The notes: generated by a model from the sequence alone, not told the origin. 64,000 nt of DNA from Paenibacillus lentus (GCF_003931855.1 NZ_CP034248.1:4712001-4776000), one strand, 5' to 3'; counted from the stretch's first letter, positions 48,254 to 58,121 are shown. Program-made: numbers and translations.

Positions 48254-49345
48254 TTAACCCTTGACCGATCCGCCCATTAGCCCTTTGACAAAATATTTCT
48301 GCAACAGGAAGAAAATCGTCAGCGGCATCAGCATCGAGATAAATGCAGCCGAGGTCAGCAAATGCCAGTCATTCCCCCGCGAGCCGACAAGATCGGCAAT
48401 CTTCATGGACATGACCTGCACATTCGGCTGGTTGCCGATGAAGATCAGCGATACCAGATAATCGTTCCATACCCACAGGAACTGGAAGATGGCAATCGAT
48501 GCCAAGGCCGGTACGGACAGCGGCAGGATTAATCGGCTGAATATCGTAAAATGGCTTGCGCCGTCAATAAATGCTGACTCGAACAAATCCTTCGGCAATT
48601 GACTGATGAAGTTATACATGAAGTACGTCACGAGCGGCAGGCCGAATGCGGTATGTGCCAGCCAAATGCCCAGATAGCTGCCGTTCAGTCCAAGTGCTGT
48701 GTAATCCTTCAAAATCGGAATCAGCGCGACTTGAATCGGAATGACGAGCATGGAGATAATGATCGCAAATAATGTTTTTCGGCCCGGGAACCGCAGCCAA
48801 GCAAAGGCATATGCCGCAAACGAAGCGATCAGCACCGGAATGATTGTTGCCGGTACAGCAATCGTCAGCGTATTCCAGAAAGCCTGGGACAAGCCGGTTC
48901 CTTTTTGCACCGTTTCACTGCCATCCCCCAGCTTCAGCTTATATTCCTTCCCGGAGAGGACATTTTTGTAGTTGTCCAGTGTGAAATCGGGCTTCACTTC
49001 CCAGCCGCGCTCCTGCAAATTGATCGTGCGGGCTCTCCGGTTTTCCCATATGAGACGATTCTCACCCTCTGCAACGCCTGCCCTCAGTTGGTCATCGGTA
49101 TAGGTTTTGCCGTTCACTTCGATTGGCTCGCGCAAATCGACATCTTTAGACAGCTGCAGAGTTTCTCCGGTCTTCCATTCCTGATGAGGGAACACCTTCC
49201 ACCAGCCGGTCTGCAGAATATCCGCCGCAGGTCTAAACGAGGAGATGAACAGACCCAGCGTCGGGAGCAGCCAGATAAAGCAAATAATACCTAGCACGAC
49301 ATTGACTAACGTCTTGCTTCCTTTTCTTTTTTTACGGCCGACCAT
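48254..49345 (-). CDS. Carbohydrate ABC permease, MalG-type
   Basis: 363 residues, longer than the usual 280. An extra region of about 120 residues between the first two helices (VFPHQEWKTGETLQLSKDVD onward) is probably extracytoplasmic. The EAA loop reads ESAFIDGASHFTIFSRLILP. Its start codon directly follows the stop of the MalF-type gene, so translation is coupled. It works with the preceding permease and binding protein to import the disaccharide cleaved by the GH65 fusion. Confidence 0.9.
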   Translation of the reverse strand: MVGRKKRKGSKTLVNVVLGIICFIWLLPTLGLFISSFRPAADILQTGWWKVFPHQEWKTGETLQLSKDVDLREPIEVNGKTYTDDQLRAGVAEGENRLIWENRRARTINLQERGWEVKPDFTLDNYKNVLSGKEYKLKLGDGSETVQKGTGLSQAFWNTLTIAVPATIIPVLIASFAAYAFAWLRFPGRKTLFAIIISMLVIPIQVALIPILKDYTALGLNGSYLGIWLAHTAFGLPLVTYFMYNFISQLPKDLFESAFIDGASHFTIFSRLILPLSVPALASIAIFQFLWVWNDYLVSLIFIGNQPNVQVMSMKIADLVGSRGNDWHLLTSAAFISMLMPLTIFFLLQKYFVKGLMGGSVKG

Positions 49346-50428
49346 TTAGAATCCCCCCTGCTTGCGGAACTGGCGCAAATTGATAATGATGACAGGCAAG
49401 ACCGCGATCAGCAGCACGATAGCCAGCGTGGAGCCGTAACCAAAGTTGCGGTACATGAAAAACTGCCGATAGAACTGTGTCGCGACAACCTCTGTATCGT
49501 ATTGACCTCCCGTCATCACCATGACGACGTCAAATATTTTCAAAGTGAATACAATAATGGTCGTGGTGACCGTCAAAATGGTAGTAGAGATGTATGGAAT
49601 CATAATGCCGAAGAAAATCTTCACTTCACCCGCGCCGTCCACGCGCGCCGCCTCCAAAATATCCTCGGGGACGCCCTTGATCGCAGCGGAGAAAATAACC
49701 ATCGCAAATCCCGTTTGCATCCAAATGAGTATAATGATCAGGAAAAAGTTATTCCATGGCTGGAGCATACTTGTCCAGGCCTGCGGTTCACCGCCAAAGA
49801 ACGTAACAATTGCGTTCAAAATCCCGATTTGCTCGTCGCCAGGCTGATAATAATACACGAACTTCCAAATAACACCAGCGGCAACAAAAGAAATTGCCAT
49901 CGGCATGAAGATGATCGACTTGGCGATCTTCTCGTAGCTGCTGCGATCGGCCAGAATGGCAATCAGCAGACCCAAGCTCACGCAGGCCAGTGTTCCGACG
50001 AATACCCACAGCAGGTTATTGCGCAATGCCGTCGCGAGCAGACGGTCGGTAAAGATGGCCGCATAGTTGGCCAGACCGACGAACTTATCCGAGGAGGCAT
50101 TGAAGAAGCTTAGGTAAAGCGTCCGCAATGCGGGCAGAATCAGCAGCCATCCCAGGACAAGCGTTGCCGGACCGACGAAGACGAAGGGCAGAATTTTCCG
50201 GCGGATATGCTCCGGGTACTGCTCCACCGCCCAGTTAAACGAATAGTAGATTTGATAGACGCCGACGACTCCCCACAGCACAGCGAATATGGCCGTGAGC
50301 AGCGGATTAAGCGTCGAATCGCGGAAAAACAAGAATATCAAACCGTGTACGCCGATATTAATTATTAGTACAAGCAAGGATAAGAGCACGGCTTTCATGC
50401 TAATTGTTGGTTTTGCTTGTGCACTCAT
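49346..50428 (-). CDS. Carbohydrate ABC permease, MalF-type
   Basis: 360 residues with about eight hydrophobic helices, including an N-terminal extra pair as in longer MalF proteins. The EAA loop is LEAARVDGAGEVKIFFGIMI. TAGGAGGAGC before ATG 50428 decides the start over the upstream frame to 50497, which runs into repeat DNA. A 450-bp structured spacer separates it from the binding-protein gene. Confidence 0.9.
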   Translation of the reverse strand: MSAQAKPTISMKAVLLSLLVLIINIGVHGLIFLFFRDSTLNPLLTAIFAVLWGVVGVYQIYYSFNWAVEQYPEHIRRKILPFVFVGPATLVLGWLLILPALRTLYLSFFNASSDKFVGLANYAAIFTDRLLATALRNNLLWVFVGTLACVSLGLLIAILADRSSYEKIAKSIIFMPMAISFVAAGVIWKFVYYYQPGDEQIGILNAIVTFFGGEPQAWTSMLQPWNNFFLIIILIWMQTGFAMVIFSAAIKGVPEDILEAARVDGAGEVKIFFGIMIPYISTTILTVTTTIIVFTLKIFDVVMVMTGGQYDTEVVATQFYRQFFMYRNFGYGSTLAIVLLIAVLPVIIINLRQFRKQGGF

Positions 50429-50445
50429 AATAGCTCCTCCTATAA

Positions 50446-50794
50446 GTTTTGCGGAGCAAAACTGTCTTCGTAAGCATGCGCTCGTTTTGCGGGGCAAAAC
50501 TATCTTCGTAAAGCCTTGAATTACTTCGTGATCAAAAAATCAACTTTTCAGCACCGAAGCCTAAGCTTTCGATGCACGTTTTTTCAAAACGTTTTAGGTT
50601 GCACGAACCCTGTTGCCTTTGCTTCCGATGTGAGTTTTGCTTTGCAAAACTTTTAAGAGGAGCGGAGTGTAGGAGAAGCCTACATGAGCACCTACAATGT
50701 TTCAGAAGGAAACATACTACGGAAGCATATGCTCTTCAAGGGTGATTGCAAGATTCGATGCCGATTAGCACCTTGAATTACTTCGTGATCAAAA
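50446..50794. repeat. Structured intergenic repeat cluster within an operon
   Basis: Two 28-nt units differing at two positions (50446-50473, 50484-50511) each carry GTTTTGCNNNGCAAAAC-type arms, and a third such arm pair lies at 50634. A 24-nt perfect direct repeat beginning CCTTGAATTACTTCG occurs at 50514 and 50771. Between them are hairpins GTAGG-AGAAG-CCTAC (50669-50683) and ATGTTTC-AGAAG-GAAACAT (50697-50715) with the same loop. It lies between the binding-protein and permease genes. Confidence 0.8.
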
Positions 50795-50803
50795 GTTGAT
50801 AAG

Positions 50804-50856
50804 ACAGGAAAAGAGGAGCAGCTACCCTTTGAACCACAGTGCCCCTCTTTCCTGTT
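50804..50856 (-). terminator. Attenuating stem-loop after the binding-protein gene
   Basis: Minus-strand AACAGGAAAGAGGGGC pairs with GCTCCTCTTTTCCTGT, 25 bp after the binding-protein stop. In sugar operons such a stem lets more binding protein than permease be made. The T-tail is weak. Confidence 0.65.
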
Positions 50857-50880
50857 CATACCGTGTTAATAGAGATGATA

Positions 50881-52287
50881 TTAGTTATCCCAGCCGGACT
50901 GAATTTGCTTCAATGCTTCATCCAAAGTTGCCGTTCCGCTCACATAGTCGGTCATGCCCTTCCAGAACGTGCCTGCACCTACCTTGCCCGGCATCAGGTC
51001 AGATCCGTCGAAGCGGAGCGTCGATGCATCCTGCACGAGCTTCGCCATGCGGCGGTCGGACTCGGAGCTGTACCAGTCAAGGGATGCATCGTTCATTGGC
51101 GCGATTACACCGCCGGATTGAACCCAAGTCTTGATCGATTCGCCCGTCGTGAAGAATTCCATAACTGCACGAACTTCCGGACGATCATTGAACATCGCGT
51201 AAATGTCGCCCGCTACGAGTACTGGCTTACCGTATTCTTCATCAATAGATGGTAGGTAGAACCAGTCGTAGTCTTCATCCACCTTAACCGTTTCTGGGAA
51301 GAAGCTGGTAATGAAGTTACCTTGACGGTGGAACCAGGCTTTTGGCGGATCCGTGAACATTGGAGCCGGAGCATCACCAAAAGCTGTTGTTACGATCGAT
51401 TTCGTCCCGCCGTATACATAATCTTTATTCAGCCAGATATCAGACATGATTTCCACGGCACGCTTCACTTCAGGAGAAGTGAACGGAAGCTCACCGCTCA
51501 CCCATTTGTCGTAGTTCTCTGGGGATGTTGTACGAAGCATAATATCTTCAACCCAGTCTGTCGCCGTCCAACCCGTGGCTGCACCACTTTCGATACCAAT
51601 GGACCATGCAGGATCGCCGTCTTTTGCGATTTGCTCAGTCAATGCCATCAACTCATCCCAGGTCTCAGGAATTTCATAGCCTGCTTCCTCAAACTGTTTC
51701 TTCGGATACCAAACCAGGCTTTTCACATTGCTGCGGTTCCAGATCCCGGCCAAGATTTTTCCGTCTTTGCCTTCCATCGTCCCCATGTCAAGCCAGCTTT
51801 GGTTATAGTTCGCCTTCAATTTATCCTGGTCAAGAATGTTGGTCAAGTCGATGACTTTACCCGTCTTTGCAATAGAAGCCAGCAGACCTGGCTGCGGGAA
51901 GTCAGCGATATCCGGAGCATTTCCGCCGTCTACACGGATGTTGATCGTCGCTTCGAATTCTTTGGAGCCTTCATATTGAATGTCGATACCGGTTTTCTCC
52001 TCGAACTCCTTAATGCTGTTCTCAAATTTCACTTGGTCAGCATCCACAAACGGGCCAAACATCGTGACCTTCGTCCCTTTATATTCGCCTTTTAGCGCAA
52101 GCTCCAGTGGAGATAGATTCTCATTACTGCCTTCATCCGCCGCTCCCTGATTGTTGCTGTCTGTCTGATTATTCGCAGGCGGCTCATTCTTCGCCGTATT
52201 GCCTCCTCCACAGGCGCTGAGTACCATCGTCAAAGATAGCAACAGTACTAGAAGCAATGGCATTTTGCGTCCTACAGCGTTCTTCAT
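50881..52287 (-). CDS. Extracellular disaccharide-binding lipoprotein (family 1)
   Basis: 468 residues. The signal peptide ends in MVLSAC (Cys26), then an Asn/Asp/Ser linker follows. The family-1 solute-binding fold includes KVTMFGPFVDADQVKFENSI and PDIADFPQPGLLASI. It is the first gene of the importer operon. It delivers an alpha-glucosyl disaccharide to the MalF/MalG pair, inferred from the linked GH65 fusion. A cre-like site and a LacI-type palindrome lie upstream. Confidence 0.9.
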   Translation of the reverse strand: MKNAVGRKMPLLLVLLLSLTMVLSACGGGNTAKNEPPANNQTDSNNQGAADEGSNENLSPLELALKGEYKGTKVTMFGPFVDADQVKFENSIKEFEEKTGIDIQYEGSKEFEATINIRVDGGNAPDIADFPQPGLLASIAKTGKVIDLTNILDQDKLKANYNQSWLDMGTMEGKDGKILAGIWNRSNVKSLVWYPKKQFEEAGYEIPETWDELMALTEQIAKDGDPAWSIGIESGAATGWTATDWVEDIMLRTTSPENYDKWVSGELPFTSPEVKRAVEIMSDIWLNKDYVYGGTKSIVTTAFGDAPAPMFTDPPKAWFHRQGNFITSFFPETVKVDEDYDWFYLPSIDEEYGKPVLVAGDIYAMFNDRPEVRAVMEFFTTGESIKTWVQSGGVIAPMNDASLDWYSSESDRRMAKLVQDASTLRFDGSDLMPGKVGAGTFWKGMTDYVSGTATLDEALKQIQSGWDN

Positions 52288-52466
52288 CTCATGAACATCC
52301 CCTTTAGTTTTTTTAATCTCGCGTCCCTGTTCAAGGGTCTTGCCTAGTTTCTTGATTTTATTTCCTGGCCTGCTTCTTGCTTTCTACCAGACTTCTCTTC
52401 CAGGATCACCCCCTTAAAAGCCTGAATATTCCTTTGCTAGCTAAATCATTTCTTGTAGAACAAAGG

Positions 52467-52480
52467 TGTATGCGTTTACA
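52467..52480 (+). promoter_or_regulatory. cre-like CcpA site before the disaccharide operon
   Basis: TGTATGCGTTTACA matches 13 of 14 CcpA consensus positions and lies 180 bp upstream of the binding-protein start. Confidence 0.6.
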
Positions 52481-52522
52481 TTTTACTGATTACACCTTCT
52501 AATTTTTACGTTGTCCAAGGAT

Positions 52523-52536
52523 TGAAAAGCTTTTCA
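52523..52536. promoter_or_regulatory. LacI-type operator palindrome
   Basis: TGAAAAGCTTTTCA is a perfect 14-bp palindrome, identical to 53587-53600. This copy is upstream of the disaccharide operon and the other is at the regulator's own promoter. Confidence 0.7.
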
Positions 52537-52562
52537 GATTCGACAGAAAAATAAGTTAAAAC

Positions 52563-53567
52563 TTACTTTTCCCTGCACGATTGTCTGACAATAAGCTCAT
52601 GATCCATTTTCTCCCGAAGAACATCAACGCTTCCCGTCGTAACCAGCTCATGTACCTTCTCCGCCGCACGATAACCTAAATCATAGGTCGGCTGCGCAAT
52701 CGTCGTCAGCTTCGGAATATACATGTCGGATACCCGCAGGTTGTCAAAACCTATGACAGATACTTGATCCGGAACGCTGATATTTCGATCATTCAAATAA
52801 GATATCGTCCCCATGGCGAACTCGTCGGCTACACAGAATATCGCTGTGATTTCAGGGTACTCGCTGAACAGCTCATCGGCTGCATCATAGGCATGCTCAA
52901 AGCGATGACTCGCATACTTGACCCTCTTGATCGTATGCTCCAGACCGCACTCGGTAAGGGCCTGCACAAAACCTTCATAACGAGGCGGGCCAGCTATGGA
53001 ATTCTCATGGTTAAAACCAATCATCCCGATCTCTGTATGGCCTAGCTCAATTAAGTATTTCACCGCATCATAAGCCGCTGCCTTATCATCAATCTCTACG
53101 CTCGGAATATCATATTGATAAGAGTGAGACGAGACGAGTACAAACGGAATCCGGCTTCCAGACAACTTCTCATAGTACTCTGGAAAAATCATATCACTAG
53201 CAAAAACGATTCCATCCACCTGCTTCTCATGAAACGCATCGATATATGCCAGCAAGCGATCCTTATCTCGATCTGTATTACAAATCATTAGACTGTAACC
53301 AAGTTTGATGCAAGCATCCTGCACTCCCCGGATGATCCCAGAATAATATATGTTCTCGATATCAGGGATAAACAGGCCCAATGTAAAAGACTTCTTGTAA
53401 ATCAGACCTCGCGCGAAAGAGTTCGGCTGATATTGCAGCTCCTCAATCGCTGCAAGAACGCGACTCCGTTTACTCTCAACCACCGTGTCCGGTGCGTTCA
53501 TAACCCGGGACACAGTGCTGATGGATACTCCTGCCATCTTGGCAACATCCCGAATAGTAGGTTTCAT
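52563..53567 (-). CDS. LacI-family repressor of the disaccharide operon
   Basis: 334 residues. The helix-turn-helix is MKPTIRDVAKMAGVSISTVS with hinge to residue 60, followed by the effector-binding domain (GIVFASDMIFPEYYEKLSG; AIFCVADEFAMGTISYLNDR). It precedes the importer and GH65 genes on the same strand. Identical palindromes flank it, one at its own promoter and one before the importer operon, which points to autoregulation and control of that operon. Confidence 0.9.
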   Translation of the reverse strand: MKPTIRDVAKMAGVSISTVSRVMNAPDTVVESKRSRVLAAIEELQYQPNSFARGLIYKKSFTLGLFIPDIENIYYSGIIRGVQDACIKLGYSLMICNTDRDKDRLLAYIDAFHEKQVDGIVFASDMIFPEYYEKLSGSRIPFVLVSSHSYQYDIPSVEIDDKAAAYDAVKYLIELGHTEIGMIGFNHENSIAGPPRYEGFVQALTECGLEHTIKRVKYASHRFEHAYDAADELFSEYPEITAIFCVADEFAMGTISYLNDRNISVPDQVSVIGFDNLRVSDMYIPKLTTIAQPTYDLGYRAAEKVHELVTTGSVDVLREKMDHELIVRQSCREK

Positions 53568-53586
53568 CTTTGTCTACTTCCTTTTT

Positions 53587-53600
53587 TGAAAAGCTTTTCA
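53587..53600. promoter_or_regulatory. LacI-type operator palindrome at the repressor promoter
   Basis: Second perfect copy of TGAAAAGCTTTTCA, 19 bp upstream of the repressor start codon, consistent with autorepression. Confidence 0.7.
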
Positions 53601-53641
53601 AGACCATTATAGCAAGGCATTTTTGTTTTGACAAGATTTTT

Positions 53642-53655
53642 TTAAAGCGCTTTCA
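53642..53655 (-). promoter_or_regulatory. cre-like CcpA site before the repressor gene
   Basis: Minus-strand TGAAAGCGCTTTAA fits 13 of 14 consensus positions. Confidence 0.6.
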
Positions 53656-53981
53656 AAATGGATAGGGAGCTGCTATTTGTTTGGTATTATACGGTTGGAT
53701 TTTCCATTATCCTCTGGTCTGAAACTAATAACAATCCCCCAGTATTTATCGTAAATTTGTTATTTATTTAGCTGGTTGATTAAGATGCACTGGGCTATTA
53801 AAATGATGTGGGGAAAGTGGGCAAGTACGCATAATGCTTCTACGATCTCTGTTGCTGCTGATGCTGATGGCTTGCTGCTGTTTGCTGCTGGTGCTATTGC
53901 GTGTTTGGGGTGCTATTGCGCGTTTGCTAAGGTCTACACTAAGATACGTGTACCAGGCTATCGTGTACTACATGGAATCCC

Positions 53982-55451
53982 TCAGACTGTTGAAGTAATT
54001 GATTTTCTATGCAAGAAAACATACTTTCCACGGAAATCCAGAATCGAAAGGATTAAAATATAAGGTGAGTTCCCGTTTGTACGAGAAAAAAGCTTGGCTA
54101 GGTGCCTTGCTATTTTCTTAATGTTCTGCACTATGGCAGTCATCAGTGCTTGTTCCTGCACTTTTTCCCGGCCACGCAAACGGGAAATGCGAAGCCCATG
54201 GAGCACTTTGGCATCCGCGAAGCTTCGCTCAACTGTTTTACAACGGAGCTTATACAAGATCTGTCCTGAAGAGCTACGGTAATTCGCTTCTACTCGCTCT
54301 TTAAACCCTTCCCAAACATGCCGCTGAATTTTACGTTTACGATTTTTGCTTGATGTACAGCTATCCAATAATGGGCATTGGCCACATAAGTCAGGGTTGG
54401 ACATATATTCTTTGTATCCATTGCGATTAGTTGTGTGGTAAGTCAGCTTAGATCCATTGGGACATATATAAGCGTCTTGTTGCGGGTCATAGGAAAACTC
54501 TTCTTTGGGTATAGTCCCCTCTGCTGTAGGGGCATTACGAGTAGCGATGACACTGAAAACACCCATCTCGCTTGTTTTTTTGCATATGTAGGGCGTCATA
54601 TATCCTGAATCCAAAGCAACAGCTTCTAACGTATTGTGAAAGTCAAATGTATCGATCTGTCTTTGAAGTCTTTCTATATAAACGGTTGAGTCATTCACAT
54701 TTCCAGGGGTAACATGGACATCCGTAATGAGATTGAATTTGTGATCGACTGTACGATGATCCAAATAATAAAACCCTTCGGGTTTGCCTTTACGCTTCAT
54801 AAAGCCACTTTCTGGATCGGTGTTACTCACTCGCAGTTTTTTTTCAATCGTTTCGTTTTTCACGGGCGGCAGCGGCTTTTTTCCATGACGCTCTCGTTCT
54901 TGATTAACAGCTGTCTCCAATTCTTTTAAATATTCAAGGGGCGTTTCCGTCACAACTTGCATCGATGAACGATTTTTATTCGCGTTAGCTTGGATGTGCG
55001 TTGAATCAGTAATGAGAACACGTCCCCCTACCATGTTATGACGGATGGCCAAACGGACTACTTCGTCAAAAATGTCTTGAAAAATGGTAGATCCTTTGAA
55101 TCGCACATTACGGTTGTAACTAATCGTCGAGTGATCCGGCACAGGATCCGTTAAGCCTAGACCGAGGAACCAGCGGTAGGCTACGTCCGTTTTAATTTCT
55201 TGCTCTAATTGCCTTTCGGAGTGAATGCCATACAAATAACCAATCAGCATCATTTTGAAAAGGCGAATCGGGTGAATTGGAGGCCTCCCTAATGTGCCGT
55301 GATAGTAGGGGCGAGTCATCTCCGTAATAAATGAAAAATCTACGTTTTCATCAATGATTCGTAGTAAATGATCTTTTGGTACAAGCATATCTATACTAAC
55401 CAATTCAATTTGATTTCTATCTTGTTGAATGTTAGGCAATTCGCACACCAC
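53982..55451 (-). CDS. IS1182-family transposase
   Basis: 489 residues, full length. The N-terminal DUF772-type domain has [20 protein letters not shown] and SERQLEQEI. The DDE core shows [14 protein letters not shown] and [10 protein letters not shown], and the Cys-rich [10 protein letters not shown] and [19 protein letters not shown] come later. It starts at a GTG. The stop codon TGA uses its first two bases from the element's terminal repeat and the final A from the flanking target sequence, so the element's reading frame ends exactly at its edge. Confidence 0.93.
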   Translation of the reverse strand: MVCELPNIQQDRNQIELVSIDMLVPKDHLLRIIDENVDFSFITEMTRPYYHGTLGRPPIHPIRLFKMMLIGYLYGIHSERQLEQEIKTDVAYRWFLGLGLTDPVPDHSTISYNRNVRFKGSTIFQDIFDEVVRLAIRHNMVGGRVLITDSTHIQANANKNRSSMQVVTETPLEYLKELETAVNQERERHGKKPLPPVKNETIEKKLRVSNTDPESGFMKRKGKPEGFYYLDHRTVDHKFNLITDVHVTPGNVNDSTVYIERLQRQIDTFDFHNTLEAVALDSGYMTPYICKKTSEMGVFSVIATRNAPTAEGTIPKEEFSYDPQQDAYICPNGSKLTYHTTNRNGYKEYMSNPDLCGQCPLLDSCTSSKNRKRKIQRHVWEGFKERVEANYRSSSGQILYKLRCKTVERSFADAKVLHGLRISRLRGREKVQEQALMTAIVQNIKKIARHLAKLFSRTNGNSPYILILSILDFRGKYVFLHRKSITSTV

Positions 55452-55527
55452 ACTTTCAATATATTACCTATATTATACCAAATTAACGCGGTAATGTGAT
55501 CTAGATAGGGGCTTTTTCAACAGTCTG
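53983..55527 (-). mobile_element. IS1182-family insertion sequence
   Basis: About 1.55 kb. Ends CAGACTGTTGAA and TTCAACAGTCTG are inverted repeats. AATCCCT lies directly outside both ends (53976-53982 and 55528-55534), a perfect 7-bp target duplication. The transposase gene is intact, so insertion appears recent. It landed in intergenic DNA between the disaccharide repressor and the mannanase gene. Confidence 0.9.
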
Positions 55528-55565
55528 AATCCCTGCATCTAATTATGCTCATAACGAATATTTCA

Positions 55566-55722
55566 GCGGATTAGATGGATTCAATGTACCTAAAATCAAG
55601 CATTATCTCATAATGGGCAATTTCCCTTCTTTTCATGACATGAAATCCATTTAAATCTACAATCTGTCCTCGCCAGAGATATTAAGTGCCATAAATCCAT
55701 TTGTCTAAATTGAACTATTGAA
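55566..55722. repeat. Dispersed intergenic repeat, copy B
   Basis: Aligns with copy A at 43620-43772 (GGATTAGATGGAT, ACCTAAAAT, CATGAAATCCATTTAAATCT, AATCCATTT and TGAACTATTGAAA). It lies next to the IS insertion point. Confidence 0.75.
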
Positions 55723-55807
55723 ATTTGTTTACATTTCGTTCTTCTGGGAACAAAAACATGATTAGTTGAGTGGACAGCCCTGTTTAAACATGGATAACAA
55801 TCGCTCC

Positions 55808-55884
55808 TCTAGAGTGAAAGGCTGGGCGGAACCCAGCCCCTCCTCATCAAATCGTACGTGAGGTTTTCCCTCATACGGCTTTCC
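55808..55884 (-). mobile_element. Group II intron 3'-end remnant (domains V-VI)
   Basis: On the minus strand AAAGCCGTATGAGGG then AAAACCTCACGTACGATT has the form of a group II intron domain V (AGC start, GNRA-like tip, GTACG bulge side). GAGGAGGGGCTGGGTTCC then GCCCAGCCTTTCACTC resembles domain VI and the 3' end. No reverse transcriptase remains; the next gene begins 50 bp away. Confidence 0.65.
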
Positions 55885-55934
55885 GACAGCAACCCCATAT
55901 AAATTCTTAAAGTGTAATAGACTATTTATCCAAA

Positions 55935-57726
55935 TTAAGGCTCGATACCCCAGACTAGAGTTCCGTTGTTGTACAGCGTTACTTTGCTCCAGTCGGTATA
56001 CGAGGTCTTAGTGGCATCGAAAGAATAGTCATTGTTCTCATCGAGATTCGACCAGTCGGATTTGGACAGCCGCAGCTGAATGTCTCCGGTCTGGCCGCCT
56101 GCCGGAATGGAACCTGCTGCTGCCGAGAAACTGATTTCGACATAGGTGTCCGCATTCGTACCCGTTACGCTGCCGAAGGTTGTTTGAACACTACTAGTGC
56201 CGAGCTGGGCCCAATCGACCCAAGCGTTCATACTGTCGGCGCCATCTTTCGTAAAATAGTAGCGAATTTTCAAGTCGCTTAAGTTGAAGGCGCTGGTTCC
56301 GGTATTTTTTATGTTAAAATGCGGTTTGATTTGATTGTCGGTCGCGTTCGTATCGCCAGTACGATATTGCAATACGAGTGAACCCGTTGGCGCTGGAGTG
56401 CCCTGCTGCGGAGTGACGCTTGCCTGAGCAGAATTAGCGCTTGCCCCCGCACTGTTCACCGCGCTTACTACATAATAATACGTAGTGCCCGTTCATTAAC
56501 CCCGTATCCGTATAGTTGGTAGCTATAGTATTGCTCGCTACCGTCGTGTAGGGCCCGCCGTTGACGGTTGCTCTTTTTACGGTATAACTCGTTGCTCCCG
56601 AGGATGCATTCCAGCTTAGTAACGCTTGAGCGTTACCCGCTGTAGCTGTTAATCCCGTTGGAGCCTCGGGCGCAATTGGACCCGGAGAGTTTCCTCCTCC
56701 ATTATCCGGAACAGGCTGGTAGCCCGGGGTCGTGTAAATTCCGCTCAGCTGGGAGGTGGCCAGTGTACCATAAGTACTGTTGACAACCGTTTCCCCCCAA
56801 TCTGTCAGACTTCCGGCCGGGCCTGTCGCCAGATCCAAATACTCGACGCCTCCGCTGTTGCCATACCAGGACCAGGCAAGCCAGCCTACGCCTTTTTGCT
56901 GAGTATAGCTAAGAATCGTAGCTTCATCCACATCTCCACTGGAATGCTTATGACCGAATTCGCCAATGATGACGGGGATATTTAAGGCTAGGGCATTGTC
57001 GATATTGCTCTTCACTGTCGCTGCATCCCCACCCGCGTATTCATACATATGGATGGAGAAGATCATATTGTTCAGCGGATCCGTGCTCGCAACAGCCAAG
57101 CCCTTTTCAAAAATAGAGTTCGGATATTGTCCCCAGCCTGCCGCGTCCACAACAAGCGTATTCTTAATGCCCGCATTGCGCAGAGCCGGGATCGCCGCCT
57201 GATAACCGCTAGCCCATCCCTCTGAGCTCCAGGAGCCAAACCACTCATTCGCAATATTGACGATAACGCGATCTTCTTTTCCAATTAACGCATCTTTAAT
57301 GCTGATCCAATAGTCAACCGCACGATTCAGCGTGGAAGCCGAATCCGAGCCTGTCGCATCATGCACTTCAAGCATGGTAATGAGATTGTATTGATCACAT
57401 AAGGCGATGATATTCTCGACGGAAGCAACATCGTCCCTTGTCCACTGCCCCCCATCCGACAGTACAATTCTAACGGTGTTGGAGCCTGTTGCGGCAATAG
57501 CCGGAATGGCAGCAGCTAAATCGTTCTTGTACCAAGTGTGGGCATGGTTGACCCCTCGCATCACAAAAGGCTCGTCCGTAGCATCATAAAGCGTAGTTCC
57601 GCTCACATAGAACCCTTTGACGGGCGTAGCTGCTGCGGAGGCTTTCCCGCTCGGAACAAGGGCAGACGCTGCGATGATGGTCACGGCAAGGAGCATCGTG
57701 GCAAAAGATTTCAACAGTTTTCTACT
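55935..57726 (-). pseudogene. Frameshifted secreted beta-mannanase (GH5) with FN3 and CBM3-type modules
   Basis: The 5' frame (to 56434) encodes a signal peptide (cut near GKASA), a GH5 domain (GVNHAHTWYKNDL; acid/base Glu in NEWFGSW near 160; nucleophile in IIGEFGHKH near 254) and part of an FN3 domain. The 3' frame (55935-56459) continues FN3 (VNSAGASANSAQASVTP) and ends with a CBM3-like module (LVLQYRTGDTNATDNQIKPH). One extra base in GGGC at 56486-56490 explains the switch: removing it restores NGTTYYYVVSAVNSAG. ATG 57726 has GGAGGG. As read, the product loses its binding module; a sequencing error is possible. Confidence 0.85.
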
Positions 57727-57818
57727 CATTAATAGAACCCTCCAATTCATAGTTTGGATGACGAGCAAGTTGAAACCAGGTGATCATCTTATTTCATGCA
57801 TGACTGACTAACACTTTA

Positions 57819-57832
57819 AGTAAGCGCTTACC
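57819..57832 (-). promoter_or_regulatory. cre-like palindrome before the mannanase gene
   Basis: AGTAAGCGCTTACC has a perfect 12-bp palindrome core (GTAAGCGCTTAC) and matches 12 of 14 CcpA positions. It lies about 95 bp upstream of the start and suggests glucose repression. Confidence 0.55.
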
Positions 57833-58051
57833 TTAATGGCGTTACTTCATTCCCCCTTTCCAAGAAAATAGTTGTTGTGCGTATTTTTGCGATGGAGCTG
57901 CTAACATCTAGGACTAGCAAACGGTGCTGGATGCATTTCATCACAAGTGGCAAGCACACCCTCAATTATACATTATCTGTAAAAATATATCTACAATTTA
58001 TTATATTTTATTAGCAATAAATCAATAACAAACTTTGTTGGCCATAATAAA

Positions 58052-58087
58052 GAGGTGTCCCACCAAAATTACTTGGCGGAACACCTC
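58052..58087 (-). terminator. Terminator of the small membrane-protein gene
   Basis: GAGGTGT pairs with ACACCTC with further inner pairing; TTTATT follows on the minus strand. Confidence 0.75.
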
Positions 58088-58093
58088 ACGATG

Positions 58094-58121
58094 ATGTATG
58101 TATGTATGTATGTATGTATGT
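58094..58121. repeat. TATG tetranucleotide microsatellite
   Basis: About seven uninterrupted TATG units lie just outside the 3' end of the membrane-protein gene. It is likely prone to length change but is outside any coding frame. Confidence 0.85.

Noticed and set aside
50446..50511. Two 28-nt repeats considered as a CRISPR array
   Set aside because: Only two units with a 10-nt gap, no spacers of uniform length and no cas genes.
53776..54063. Plus-strand open frame of 95 codons
   Set aside because: It crosses the IS left boundary and is a chance fusion of repeat-rich DNA and transposase antisense.
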